This document shows, one piece after another, positions 1-6,945 of a stretch of 24,992 bases of DNA. The notes under the pieces are model-generated. The model saw only the letters and a list, made by a program, of their open reading frames with translations. It was not told the origin of the DNA and did no database searches. The stretch is from JBGSYJ01 sp041748075. GTDB taxonomy: Bacteria > Acidobacteriota > Thermoanaerobaculia > Gp7-AA8. The position numbers were made by a program, and so were the translations under genes. The stretch lies in the NCBI GenBank assembly GCA_041748075.1, contig JBGTDX010000074.1, forward strand, positions 1-24,992, read 5' to 3'. Numbering within the stretch: position 1 is the first letter of the stretch; each line of letters opens with the position of its first letter.

Positions 1-373
1 GCGCGGCGAGCACGTCGGCTGCCATGCCGGTCAGCGCAATGGCCGGGACGAGCCCGCGCTCGGCCATCAACGCGTCTGCTTCCGCGCGCACCGTTACCGG
101 CAGCCATTCGTGAGAGACGACGAATAGCCATGGCACTCCCCGATTGGCGCCGTGTTGAACCGCCGCGGCGACGCGACGCCGCAGATCGTCCGCGTCCCGT
201 ACGGGCGACTCGAGGCAGGCTGCATTCAGAAACGCGAGGGGCACGTTGCCCCACGCGAGACAGAGATCATCTCTCGAGTCCACCTGCCCTCGACCTGTCG
301 TCGGCACGAGGGCCTCCATGAAATGGCGGTAGTGGCGGTTCGACTCACTGATCAGCGCGTCGTCATCGTGCAT
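1..373 (-). CDS. GNAT-family acetyltransferase-like protein, N-terminal part (runs off left edge)
   Basis: An open frame runs from ATG at 373 to the window edge without a stop (124 codons seen). The visible part reads LAWGNVPLAFLNAACL, then SPVRDADDLRRRVAAAV, then GVPWLFVVSHEWLP, and ends in a GLVPAIALTGMAAD segment. I associate this layout with the N-terminal half of a GNAT-like family in which a small alpha/beta module precedes the acetyl-CoA-binding GNAT fold. The acetyl-CoA-binding part would lie beyond the left edge, so the enzymatic assignment is inference; that this is a real coding frame is well supported. It is divergent from the flavin oxidase, with about 100 bp between the two starts. 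No strong ribosome-binding site is visible upstream. Confidence 0.7.
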   Translation of the reverse strand, partial: MHDDDALISESNRHYRHFMEALVPTTGRGQVDSRDDLCLAWGNVPLAFLNAACLESPVRDADDLRRRVAAAVQHGANRGVPWLFVVSHEWLPVTVRAEADALMAERGLVPAIALTGMAADVLAA

Positions 374-475
374 GCCGGGACTCTACCATTGGTCGGGAAA
401 ATCGGGGAGAGGGTATGATCCGAGAACTGACCGCGACTCCAGGTGCGAGAACGATAGCCCTATGACGGAGGATTG

Positions 476-1870
476 ATGACGACTCGCTCACTCGACCATT
501 CGATACTGCAGTCGTTGCGCGAGAACATCCGCGGAGCGGTGCTGGCCAGCGGGGATGCCAGCTACGACGATGCGCGAAGGATCTGGAACGCTCGATTCGA
601 CCGGCGACCCTCCGCCATCGCCCGCTGCACCGGGCCGCGGGACGTGATCACCGCCGTGAACATCGCGCGGAAAAACGACCTGCTCGTATCGATCCGAAGC
701 GGCGGTCACGATTACTCCGGGAGATCCATCTGTGACGGCGGGTTGGTGATCGATGTGTCCGGCATGAGAGAAATCGAGGTCGATGCCGCAGCGAAGACAG
801 TGACTGTCGAGCCGGGCGCGCGATGGGGTGCCGTCGATCACGCGACACAGGCTCTCGGTCTCGCCACGACCGGCGGAACGGTTTCCACCGTTGGCGTCGC
901 TGGCTTCACACTCGGAGGAGGGTCCGGTCATCTCACGAGAAGGTACGGGCTGGGGCTCGACAATCTCCTGTCAGCCGAAGTCGTCATCGCGAATGGCGAG
1001 CTGATTCGAACGAGTGAGACTGAGCACCCCGAACTTTTCTGGGCGCTGCGCGGTGGAAGCGGCAACTTCGGTGTCGTGACGTCATTCGATTTCCAATTGC
1101 ACGAAGTGGGACCGCAGGTGTTCGCCGGGCAGATCATCTATCCCTTCGACCAGGCTGCGGATGTCCTTCGTTTCTATCGCTCGTTCATGGCAGACGCGCC
1201 GGATGAGATTCAGTGCTACGCGTTCCTCTTCCGCCTGCCGCCCCTGGATGTGTTCCCCGCAGAGTTTCATTCCAGAGTCGTGCTGGATCTGGTCGTGACT
1301 CACTCGGGAGATCCGGCGAAGGCCGAGACGGATCTCGCACCGCTCCGTGCCTTCGGAAGTCCCTTTCTCGACGGCGTGGCGACCCAGAAGTACGTTGAAC
1401 TGCAGCAGTCGTTCGATGCGGGCATGCCGGCTGGAAACCGCTGGTACTCGAAGGCGCACTATCTGTCCGATCTCCCGGATCGCGCGATCGAGACGATCCT
1501 GACTCACAGCGCGGAGCTTCCCGGTCCGTCCACGATGGTCTACCTCGAAGCAGAGGGAGGTGCCGTCGGCCGTGTCGATCCGTCCGCGACGGCATTCCCT
1601 CACCGGAACGCCGCCTTTGCGCTTCACATCTTTCCCGGCTGGACGGATGCTGCCGACGACGGTGCGATCATGGACTGGGCGCGCACATTCCACCAGGAGA
1701 TGGCACCGCACTCGACGGGCGGCGTCTACGTCAATCTTCTCGGCGGAGATGAGCCGGACGGATCGCAGGCGGCATACGGGGCAAACTACAGCCGGCTTGC
1801 CGCGATCAAGCACAAGTACGATCCGACCAATCTGTTCCGCAACAATCAGAACATCGAGCCCAGCGGCTGA
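476..1870 (+). CDS. FAD-binding oxidoreductase, berberine-bridge-enzyme type
   Basis: A 464-residue flavoprotein of the PCMH/VAO fold. Residues about 45-215 form the FAD-binding domain: IRSGGHDYSGRS carries His78, the usual site of covalent 8-alpha-histidyl FAD attachment, followed by GVAGFTLGGGSGHL and GLGLDNL. The C-terminal BBE domain ends in KYDPTNLFRNNQNI. In enzymes with FAD bound at two points a Cys sits in the second loop; here that loop reads GVAGFTLGGG, so single-point attachment is expected. The family oxidises alcohols, sugars or alkaloid-like substrates with O2; the substrate here cannot be read. No signal peptide is visible, so it is probably cytoplasmic. I chose ATG at 476 over TTG at 473 because GGAGG at 467-471 is better spaced for it. 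Confidence 0.93.
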   Translation: MTTRSLDHSILQSLRENIRGAVLASGDASYDDARRIWNARFDRRPSAIARCTGPRDVITAVNIARKNDLLVSIRSGGHDYSGRSICDGGLVIDVSGMREIEVDAAAKTVTVEPGARWGAVDHATQALGLATTGGTVSTVGVAGFTLGGGSGHLTRRYGLGLDNLLSAEVVIANGELIRTSETEHPELFWALRGGSGNFGVVTSFDFQLHEVGPQVFAGQIIYPFDQAADVLRFYRSFMADAPDEIQCYAFLFRLPPLDVFPAEFHSRVVLDLVVTHSGDPAKAETDLAPLRAFGSPFLDGVATQKYVELQQSFDAGMPAGNRWYSKAHYLSDLPDRAIETILTHSAELPGPSTMVYLEAEGGAVGRVDPSATAFPHRNAAFALHIFPGWTDAADDGAIMDWARTFHQEMAPHSTGGVYVNLLGGDEPDGSQAAYGANYSRLAAIKHKYDPTNLFRNNQNIEPSG

Positions 1871-2331
1871 TCGCACGCGGAGATGAATTCCCCAAAAGGT
1901 TGCCCGCCGTTCCCAGGCGTGGGCCGTACGGCCCGATCTGAGCCAGGTGTGACGCTTCGTGGAGCATGACCGCAACCAGCATGGTCTCGAGGCTGGATCC
2001 GTCGCCGATACCGGCAGCGGCCCACACGCTCGGCGTCGCCATCACGAAGAACCTCGCTCCTCAGCACACAGTCTTCGCTGAAGAGGATTACCTGGGCGTA
2101 GGGGACGACTCCGATGCCCGCAATCTCCCGCGACGCAAACTGCCACGCTTCGAGGCTGCGATCGATCCAGGCGCGATCTGCTTCCGGCACGCTGCACGCC
2201 GGTGACACCGGCATCGGATCCTGCGGCACCGATACACAGGAGCACACGGCAATCACGAGACCGAGCGTAATGAACCTCAACACGAGTTCTGTCCCGTTCG
2301 ACGTTTTGCGGCTTCTCGATGGGTGAGTCAT
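1871..2331 (-). pseudogene. Decayed lipoprotein metalloprotease-like gene with HExxH, split by a frameshift
   Basis: Two frames together look like one damaged gene. The first (from ATG 2331, or GTG 2283 giving a shorter leader) has a lipoprotein-type signal ending in VIAVCSC, then AWQFASREIAGIG and QVILFSEDCVLRSE. Close to 2048-2051 the matching sequence moves to another frame, which reads FFVMATPSVWAAAG and then MLHEASHLAQIG, with the HExxH zinc motif at 1947-1961. That second frame is closed upstream by TGA at 2061-2063, so it cannot be translated alone as the same protein. Members of this type are much longer as I recall them; the segment between the halves and everything after the zinc motif seem lost. 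The 3' end abuts the flavin oxidase stop. A one-base assembly error could explain the frame change but not the short length. Confidence 0.55.
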
Positions 2332-2399
2332 TCTTCGCTCGCTTGATCAGAGTTTGTCTGAACAGGAAAACCACGCAAGACCAATGAGAGACAAACTGG

Positions 2400-2414
2400 C
2401 GAGCTGCCCGCTCG
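2400..2414. other. Small hairpin downstream of the dioxygenase gene
   Basis: CGAGC and GCTCG form a 5-bp stem around a 5-nt loop, just past the dioxygenase stop and facing the pseudogene. There is no clear U tract on either strand, so a terminator role is only a possibility. Apart from this I see nothing in the 2332-2440 gap. Confidence 0.25.
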
Positions 2415-2440
2415 AATGACCCGTAGGGCGGGGAGTGCGG

Positions 2441-3211
2441 TCAAGTGATCTGAAGCCCGATATCAAACGTTCCCAGATATCCTCGCTCCTCTTTGGTCAA
2501 CCGGAGCATCAGTTGGTCGCCGCCGCGCCGGAAGATGCCATCTCCGTCGTTCCTACGGGTGCGTTGCCCCTTGCCGGAGTATGGTGGTTGCGCATGCACC
2601 TGGTCCGTGATGGCATCATCGAAGTAGAGTTGCGAGGTAAACTCATGACTGCGGCGCGACGCCGAATCGGTGCGGATCTTGAAGTGAATGTGGACGGTCC
2701 GGCCCGGATACCAGCCGGGATAGATCGTGACGAACTCGACTCTGCCGTCAGTGCCGGTCACCTGATACCCCCGCAGAAACTTCTTTCCTCGTGTGTCGAA
2801 CAGTCCGTTGAAGTCCTCAAAGTCCGAATAGACACCCGACGCGTCACACTGCCAGACATCCACGATCGCGCCGCTGAGCGGGGTACACGATCCGCCGGCA
2901 ATCCGGGAGACGTGAAACACCAGACGCAACGGACTTCCCTGCGCCACCAGACCGTCCGCAGGGTCCGACCTGATGTCGGAGCGATTGAGCTTGTCGTCGA
3001 CGAAATAGGGGCCTTCCGTCTGCTGGGGCCTCACCACGCAGGAGGGAATCGTCGCCGTGAGCTCGCGTGCCGGCGTCGGAGTTGACGTGCTCGTCTGAGC
3101 TCGTGAGGGTGACTGCTCGCACGAGCCCAGAAGGGGCGCTGCCGCTGTCATTCCGATCAGGCCGAGCATCTCCCTTCGGCTGAGGATGCGCGCTACCGGC
3201 GGCTTCTTCAT
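2441..3211 (-). CDS. Exported intradiol ring-cleavage dioxygenase (lipoprotein type)
   Basis: A 256-residue protein of the catechol/protocatechuate intradiol dioxygenase fold, which opens catechol-type rings using Fe(III). The expected two-Tyr, two-His iron site is present: Tyr128 in DASGVYSDF, Tyr168 in YPGWYPGR, and His174 and His176 in VHIHFKI. CVVRPQQTEGPYFVDD near residue 58 is the usual N-terminal strand of the family. Residues 12-31 read RREMLGLIGMTAAAPLLGSC, a Tat-like twin-arginine start followed by a lipobox with Cys31, so the enzyme is probably exported and lipid-anchored. A Ser/Thr/Pro-rich linker (about residues 33-55) joins anchor and domain. GAGG lies 8 nt upstream of the ATG. 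It looks monocistronic; no ring-hydroxylation or muconate-processing gene is adjacent, so the substrate is unknown. Confidence 0.93.
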   Translation of the reverse strand: MKKPPVARILSRREMLGLIGMTAAAPLLGSCEQSPSRAQTSTSTPTPARELTATIPSCVVRPQQTEGPYFVDDKLNRSDIRSDPADGLVAQGSPLRLVFHVSRIAGGSCTPLSGAIVDVWQCDASGVYSDFEDFNGLFDTRGKKFLRGYQVTGTDGRVEFVTIYPGWYPGRTVHIHFKIRTDSASRRSHEFTSQLYFDDAITDQVHAQPPYSGKGQRTRRNDGDGIFRRGGDQLMLRLTKEERGYLGTFDIGLQIT

Positions 3212-3315
3212 ACTGTTTACCTCGCCGTGGAATTGTACGACTTCTGCACCCCATGGTTTCCGCTCACGGGCGCGAAGCGGTTATGTGGGAGAACGCACGG
3301 GGAGAGGGGATATGG

Positions 3316-5100
3316 TCAGGGATCGGCACGGGCGACTCTGCTCAGTTCTTCGACTGTGCGTAACTCGCCGGCTCGCATGACCGAATGCAGTCTGCGAAAG
3401 CTCTTCACGTCGACCACCGGGTCCGCCGTGAGCAGGAGAAGGTCGGCTTCCTTGCCCGCCTCGAGCGAGCCGATGCGATCGGCGATGCGCATGGCACGCG
3501 CGGCGTTCATGGTCGATGCGGTGATGACCTGGTGCGGCGTCATGCCGGCGGACTGCATCGCTTCCATCTCTTTGTAAATCGACGGACCGTGCAGGGTCAG
3601 CGGATTGCCGGCGTCGGTTCCCGTCGCGATCGGGATGCCGGCGCGGACCAGGAGCATGAGATTCGCCGCGACTCTTTTCTCCAGTCTCTCGAGCCGTGCT
3701 TCTTCCTGAGTCAGCCTGTCCCGAGATGCGAGGCCTGCGTCGAGAGTGGCGGTCTGCGCCATTTTCTCGAGCGTGGCTGCGTCGACGCATCCGTTCGGAT
3801 CATCGATCGCGGGAGGCTTTCGCTCCACGATCGAGCGAGTCAGGCGAACATAGCCCGAGACGACCGTGAGTGTCGGGATGACGATCGTGCCGTTCTTCCT
3901 TGCGAGGTCGATGAACTCTTCATCCACCGGCTCATCATCCACGCTGTGAACGAAGACATTTGCACCGGCGCGCAGCGAGGCTTTCGCTTCGGCGAGGCCG
4001 GTCGCGTGCACGATCAGCGGGAGTGAATGCTTCCGCGCTTCATCGCCCGCTGCGGCGACGAAGGGGTTGGTCATCGCAATCGGCAGATCGGGAGTGACGA
4101 TGTTCCAGACCTTGATCGCTTTGGCATTCCGCTCGGCCAGGTAACGAACGCCGCTGCGTGCCGTCTCTTCCGATGTGATCGCGATGAACTGCCGCTCGGC
4201 GGGAAGGTTCAGCCAGTGATCGAACGTAGAAAGCAACGGTCCCGCGGCGACGACGTGCGGCGCCCTGGTGTCGCTCTCGAACCGCTTGCCGAGCTCCAGC
4301 GACCATGGGTAACCGCCGACATCGAACACCGCGGTCACACCCGAGCAGACGTAGCTGCGTGCAAAGCGCTCCGGGTTGTCCCTGAGCTCCGCCTGAACCT
4401 CTTCGTAGGGATACAGCGACCGGACGTCGAACGCATCCGGCCGCCCGTCGGCCCACCCGGTCTGTCCGAAGTGAACGTGCGCATCGACCAGTCCCGGAGT
4501 GATCCACATTCCCCGAGCATCGGTAACCTCGACTCCTTCCGGCAGGGGGCACTGCGCCGCCGTTCCAGCGCAATCGATCTTTCCACCGCGAACGATCACG
4601 TTGGCATTCGGAACCGGCGGCCCACCCAGCCCGTCGATCAATGTTGCACCGGCGATCGCGCGCGGTGGGGGAGGCGTGCCGGGAGGCGCATTCATCGCCC
4701 CCGTGACAGCAATCTTCCACCCGTCCGGAGTCTCGACGAAAACGCGCTGTGAGATTCCGGAGTGCTCGTCGGTTCCGTACACGACGCGGTAGCGATAGGT
4801 GCCGTAGACGACGCCCGGCGCGACGCGCACCAGATCGAGCGCGCGCGCCTCGAATGTATCGGGCCAGGTGGATTCTGATTTCGCGAAGCGATCGTATCCT
4901 CGCTGGAGTCCCTCCGTGCCTGCGGCGGAAAAGTTGTCCGTCGGCAGATAGGTCGCGAGATAGGCGGCGCGATCGCGGTTGCGGATGGCGTCGAGGTTCT
5001 GCTCGAAGACCGCGCGCGCGGCGCGCAGCTCCGCCGCTTCGTCCGCAAGGAGAGTCGCATGCGTCAGGAAAAGAACGGTGAGAAGAAGAAGTCTCCGCAT
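3316..5100 (-). CDS. Secreted amidohydrolase with N-terminal NTF2-like domain
   Basis: The 594-residue product starts with a signal peptide (MRRLLLLTVLFLTHATLLA). Residues about 22-135 resemble an NTF2-like (SnoaL/DUF4440) domain: repeated ARAVFEQNLDAIRNRD character and a closing TPDGWKIAVTGAMN. Residues about 147-590 are a metal-dependent amidohydrolase of the imidazolonepropionase/prolidase-like group, with VDAHVHFG (His208, His210), Lys330 in AIKVW, His365 in LIVHATG, His385 in FVHS and Asp496 in GTDAGNP. It should hydrolyse an amide or cyclic amide in the periplasm; the substrate is unknown. I placed the start at 5100 because the signal peptide begins there; the frame remains open to 5190. 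No Shine-Dalgarno is visible, and TACAAT at 5107-5112 lies only 6 nt before the ATG, which would fit a leaderless transcript. Confidence 0.9.
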   Translation of the reverse strand: MRRLLLLTVLFLTHATLLADEAAELRAARAVFEQNLDAIRNRDRAAYLATYLPTDNFSAAGTEGLQRGYDRFAKSESTWPDTFEARALDLVRVAPGVVYGTYRYRVVYGTDEHSGISQRVFVETPDGWKIAVTGAMNAPPGTPPPPRAIAGATLIDGLGGPPVPNANVIVRGGKIDCAGTAAQCPLPEGVEVTDARGMWITPGLVDAHVHFGQTGWADGRPDAFDVRSLYPYEEVQAELRDNPERFARSYVCSGVTAVFDVGGYPWSLELGKRFESDTRAPHVVAAGPLLSTFDHWLNLPAERQFIAITSEETARSGVRYLAERNAKAIKVWNIVTPDLPIAMTNPFVAAAGDEARKHSLPLIVHATGLAEAKASLRAGANVFVHSVDDEPVDEEFIDLARKNGTIVIPTLTVVSGYVRLTRSIVERKPPAIDDPNGCVDAATLEKMAQTATLDAGLASRDRLTQEEARLERLEKRVAANLMLLVRAGIPIATGTDAGNPLTLHGPSIYKEMEAMQSAGMTPHQVITASTMNAARAMRIADRIGSLEAGKEADLLLLTADPVVDVKSFRRLHSVMRAGELRTVEELSRVARADP

Positions 5101-5443
5101 GGGGGCATTGTATCGGTTGGGGAAGGGACAGGGAACTCGGGAAGGATGCTGGCGACATCTGCCCCAACAGTGCACAGACAGATGTGTCATCCCGAGCGCA
5201 GCGAAGGATCATCTTGCGACGCTCGATCTCTTCAACAAGATCCCTCGCTTCGCTTCGAGGGGATGACACATCGGCCCTCGCGTTCCCGACGCGAGTGCCA
5301 GCGGGTCTTATCCTGCCCGCGAACCCAGTCGATGACACTGACGACGGGTCAACGCCCTGGTCCGCAAGCGCGTGATACGATTTTCTCCGGGCAGGCGTTT
5401 CGCATGCATACGCGTGCACGGCAGATGATCGATGGGGGGGGAA
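5101..5443. other. Gene-free divergent intergenic region
   Basis: This 343-base gap separates the amidohydrolase and glutamate dehydrogenase starts and must hold both promoters. Its main content is the palindromic repeat at 5185-5268. Short open frames here have no recognisable protein character and cross the repeat. I see no tRNA or small RNA signature. Confidence 0.6.
5185..5268. repeat. REP-like palindromic intergenic repeat
   Basis: The element starts with TGTCATCC and ends with GGATGACA, an 8-base perfect terminal inversion. Inside, CGAGCGCAGCGAAGGATC on the left faces GATCCCTCGCTTCGCTTCGAGG on the right with a few mismatches, around a centre of TCTTGCGACGCTCGATCTCTTCAACAA character. 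It can fold into one long imperfect hairpin. This sequence style (GTCATCC...GAGCGAAGCGAGGGATC) belongs to a well-known class of dispersed bacterial intergenic repeats. Related partial copies occur at 6854-6880 and 15793-15876. Confidence 0.8.
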
Positions 5444-6754
5444 ATGAAAGGACGGCATCCTGAGAAAGAGGCTTTGGAAACCGCGGAGCGGGCGGCCGCC
5501 GAAAAGGAAGTTCCCGCCGCGGATTCGCTCACGCCGTTCGAAGCGGTGAACTATCAGTTCGACCGCGCGGCAAGGTCTCTTCAGCTCGCAGAGCCTCTCC
5601 AGATCGCCCTCAAGACGCCGTTTCGCGAGGTGATGGTCGAGTTGCCGCTGCGTATCGACGGAAGCCTCCAGACCTTCCACGGCTATCGCGTGCAGCACAA
5701 CAACGCCCGCGGCCCGCTCAAAGGCGGACTTCGCTACCACCCGCACGTCGATCTCGATGAGGTTCGCGCGCTCGCTTCACTGATGACGTGGAAAACTGCC
5801 GTCGTCGACATCCCCTACGGCGGCGCGAAAGGGGGAATCGACTGCGACCCGAAGGAGCTCTCTCGAGAAGCGGTTGAGCGAATCACCCGCACGTTCATCG
5901 AGCGCATTCACATGTTTATCGGACCGAACGAGGACATTCCCGCTCCGGACGTGAACACGGATCCGCAGGTGATGGCCTGGATCGTGGACGAGTACTCGAA
6001 ATTCCGTGGTTACTCTCCAGGGGTCGTCACCGGAAAACCGATTGAGCTCGGAGGATCCGAGGGCCGGCTCTCCGCGACTGGACGGGGAGCGGCAGTGGTG
6101 GCTGAGCGAGCAGCGGCCGGGATGGGGCTCGACCTCGGCGGGGCGACCGTGGCGATTCAGGGTTACGGAAACGTCGGCTCCTGGGCCGCTCACCACCTCG
6201 CCGAGCTTGGCGCGCGAGTCGTCGCGATCAGCGACGTGAAGGGCGGGGTCTTTTCGGGTGACGGAATCAAGCCGGAGCTGGCACGCAGGGCTGTAGATGC
6301 CGAGGGCTCGGTGGTCGCTCTCGATGGAGTGGAGCAGATCTCGAATGAAGATCTTCTCACGCTCGACGTCGACATTCTCGTACCGGCAGCACTCGGTGGC
6401 GTCATTCATTCGGGCAATGCCGGGGAGATCCGCGCGCGGCTGATCGTCGAGGGAGCCAACGCGCCCACGACACCTGCGGCCGACGACGTGCTCGTGGAGC
6501 GTGGATTGACAGTGATCCCCGACATCCTGGCGAACGCCGGGGGCGTGACGGTTTCATACTTCGAATGGGTCCAGAATCTTCAGCAGTTTCGCTGGAGCGC
6601 AGAACGCGTCGATCAGGAGCTGGTTCGAACGCTCGTCCGAGCGTACGACGAAGTCAGCCGGATCGCCACCGAGTTCAAGGCTCCCCTCCGCCAGGCCGCC
6701 TTCATACTCGCCATCCGCAGAGTCAGCGAGGCGGTGAGACTGCGGGGCATGTGA
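5444..6754 (+). CDS. Glutamate dehydrogenase (Glu/Leu/Phe/Val dehydrogenase family)
   Basis: The 436-residue enzyme interconverts glutamate and 2-oxoglutarate plus ammonia in the cytoplasm. The N-terminal dimerisation/substrate domain has GPLKGGLRYHP (Lys93, which contacts the substrate carboxylate in glutamate enzymes), TWKTAV (Lys117), GGAKGG (catalytic Lys129) and PAPDVNT (Asp169). The Rossmann domain has GYGNVG at 240-245, and an acidic Asp264 at the end of the next strand (AISD) suggests NAD rather than NADP. Length is normal for the hexameric 50-kDa class; a charged 30-residue N-terminal extension precedes the core. ATG at 5444 is preferred because a G-run at 5434-5440 can act as a ribosome-binding site; an in-frame ATG at 5432 would add four residues. 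It is monocistronic by spacing. Confidence 0.95.
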   Translation: MKGRHPEKEALETAERAAAEKEVPAADSLTPFEAVNYQFDRAARSLQLAEPLQIALKTPFREVMVELPLRIDGSLQTFHGYRVQHNNARGPLKGGLRYHPHVDLDEVRALASLMTWKTAVVDIPYGGAKGGIDCDPKELSREAVERITRTFIERIHMFIGPNEDIPAPDVNTDPQVMAWIVDEYSKFRGYSPGVVTGKPIELGGSEGRLSATGRGAAVVAERAAAGMGLDLGGATVAIQGYGNVGSWAAHHLAELGARVVAISDVKGGVFSGDGIKPELARRAVDAEGSVVALDGVEQISNEDLLTLDVDILVPAALGGVIHSGNAGEIRARLIVEGANAPTTPAADDVLVERGLTVIPDILANAGGVTVSYFEWVQNLQQFRWSAERVDQELVRTLVRAYDEVSRIATEFKAPLRQAAFILAIRRVSEAVRLRGM

Positions 6755-6853
6755 AGGGTCCGGCGGACCAGCAGCAGCACCTGCGGAACTATCCGCGCCA
6801 GTCGCGCTGGCCGCATCTTCGAAGTCGCGATCGATGACCCGAACCGCAAAGCC

Positions 6854-6880
6854 CTCGGTCAGGATGACACCGCGGTGGTT
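6854..6880. repeat. Fragment of the GGATGACA dispersed repeat
   Basis: CTCGGTCAGGATGACACCG followed by CGGTGGTT matches CTCGCTCAGGATGACACCG followed by TGGTT at 15793-15816; TCAGGATGACACCG is identical in both (6859-6872 and 15798-15811). It lies in the 190-bp gap between glutamate dehydrogenase and the TPR protein and seems a one-arm remnant of the same repeat class as 5185-5268. Confidence 0.55.
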
Positions 6881-6945
6881 TCCGCAGAGCAGGCCTCGGG
6901 TGGCGTATCATTCGGACGTTCATCTGCATGAGGAGGTGACCAATC

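Noticed and set aside
130..418. Two short plus-strand frames at the left edge
   Set aside because: They are antisense to the minus-strand GNAT-like frame, which has protein-like composition and stays open to the edge.
1082..1975. 297-residue minus-strand open frame
   Set aside because: It is antisense to the flavin oxidase over most of its length and has no family features.
2435..3085. 216-residue plus-strand open frame
   Set aside because: It is antisense to the intradiol dioxygenase, whose iron ligands are intact.
4040..5746. 568-residue minus-strand open frame
   Set aside because: It overlaps the amidohydrolase in another frame and runs antisense into glutamate dehydrogenase; the sequence is Arg-rich without domain motifs, as expected for a GC-rich shadow frame.
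6757..6769. Hairpin GGTCC-GGC-GGACC after glutamate dehydrogenase
   Set aside because: Only a 5-bp stem and no U tract; too common in GC-rich DNA to call a terminator.
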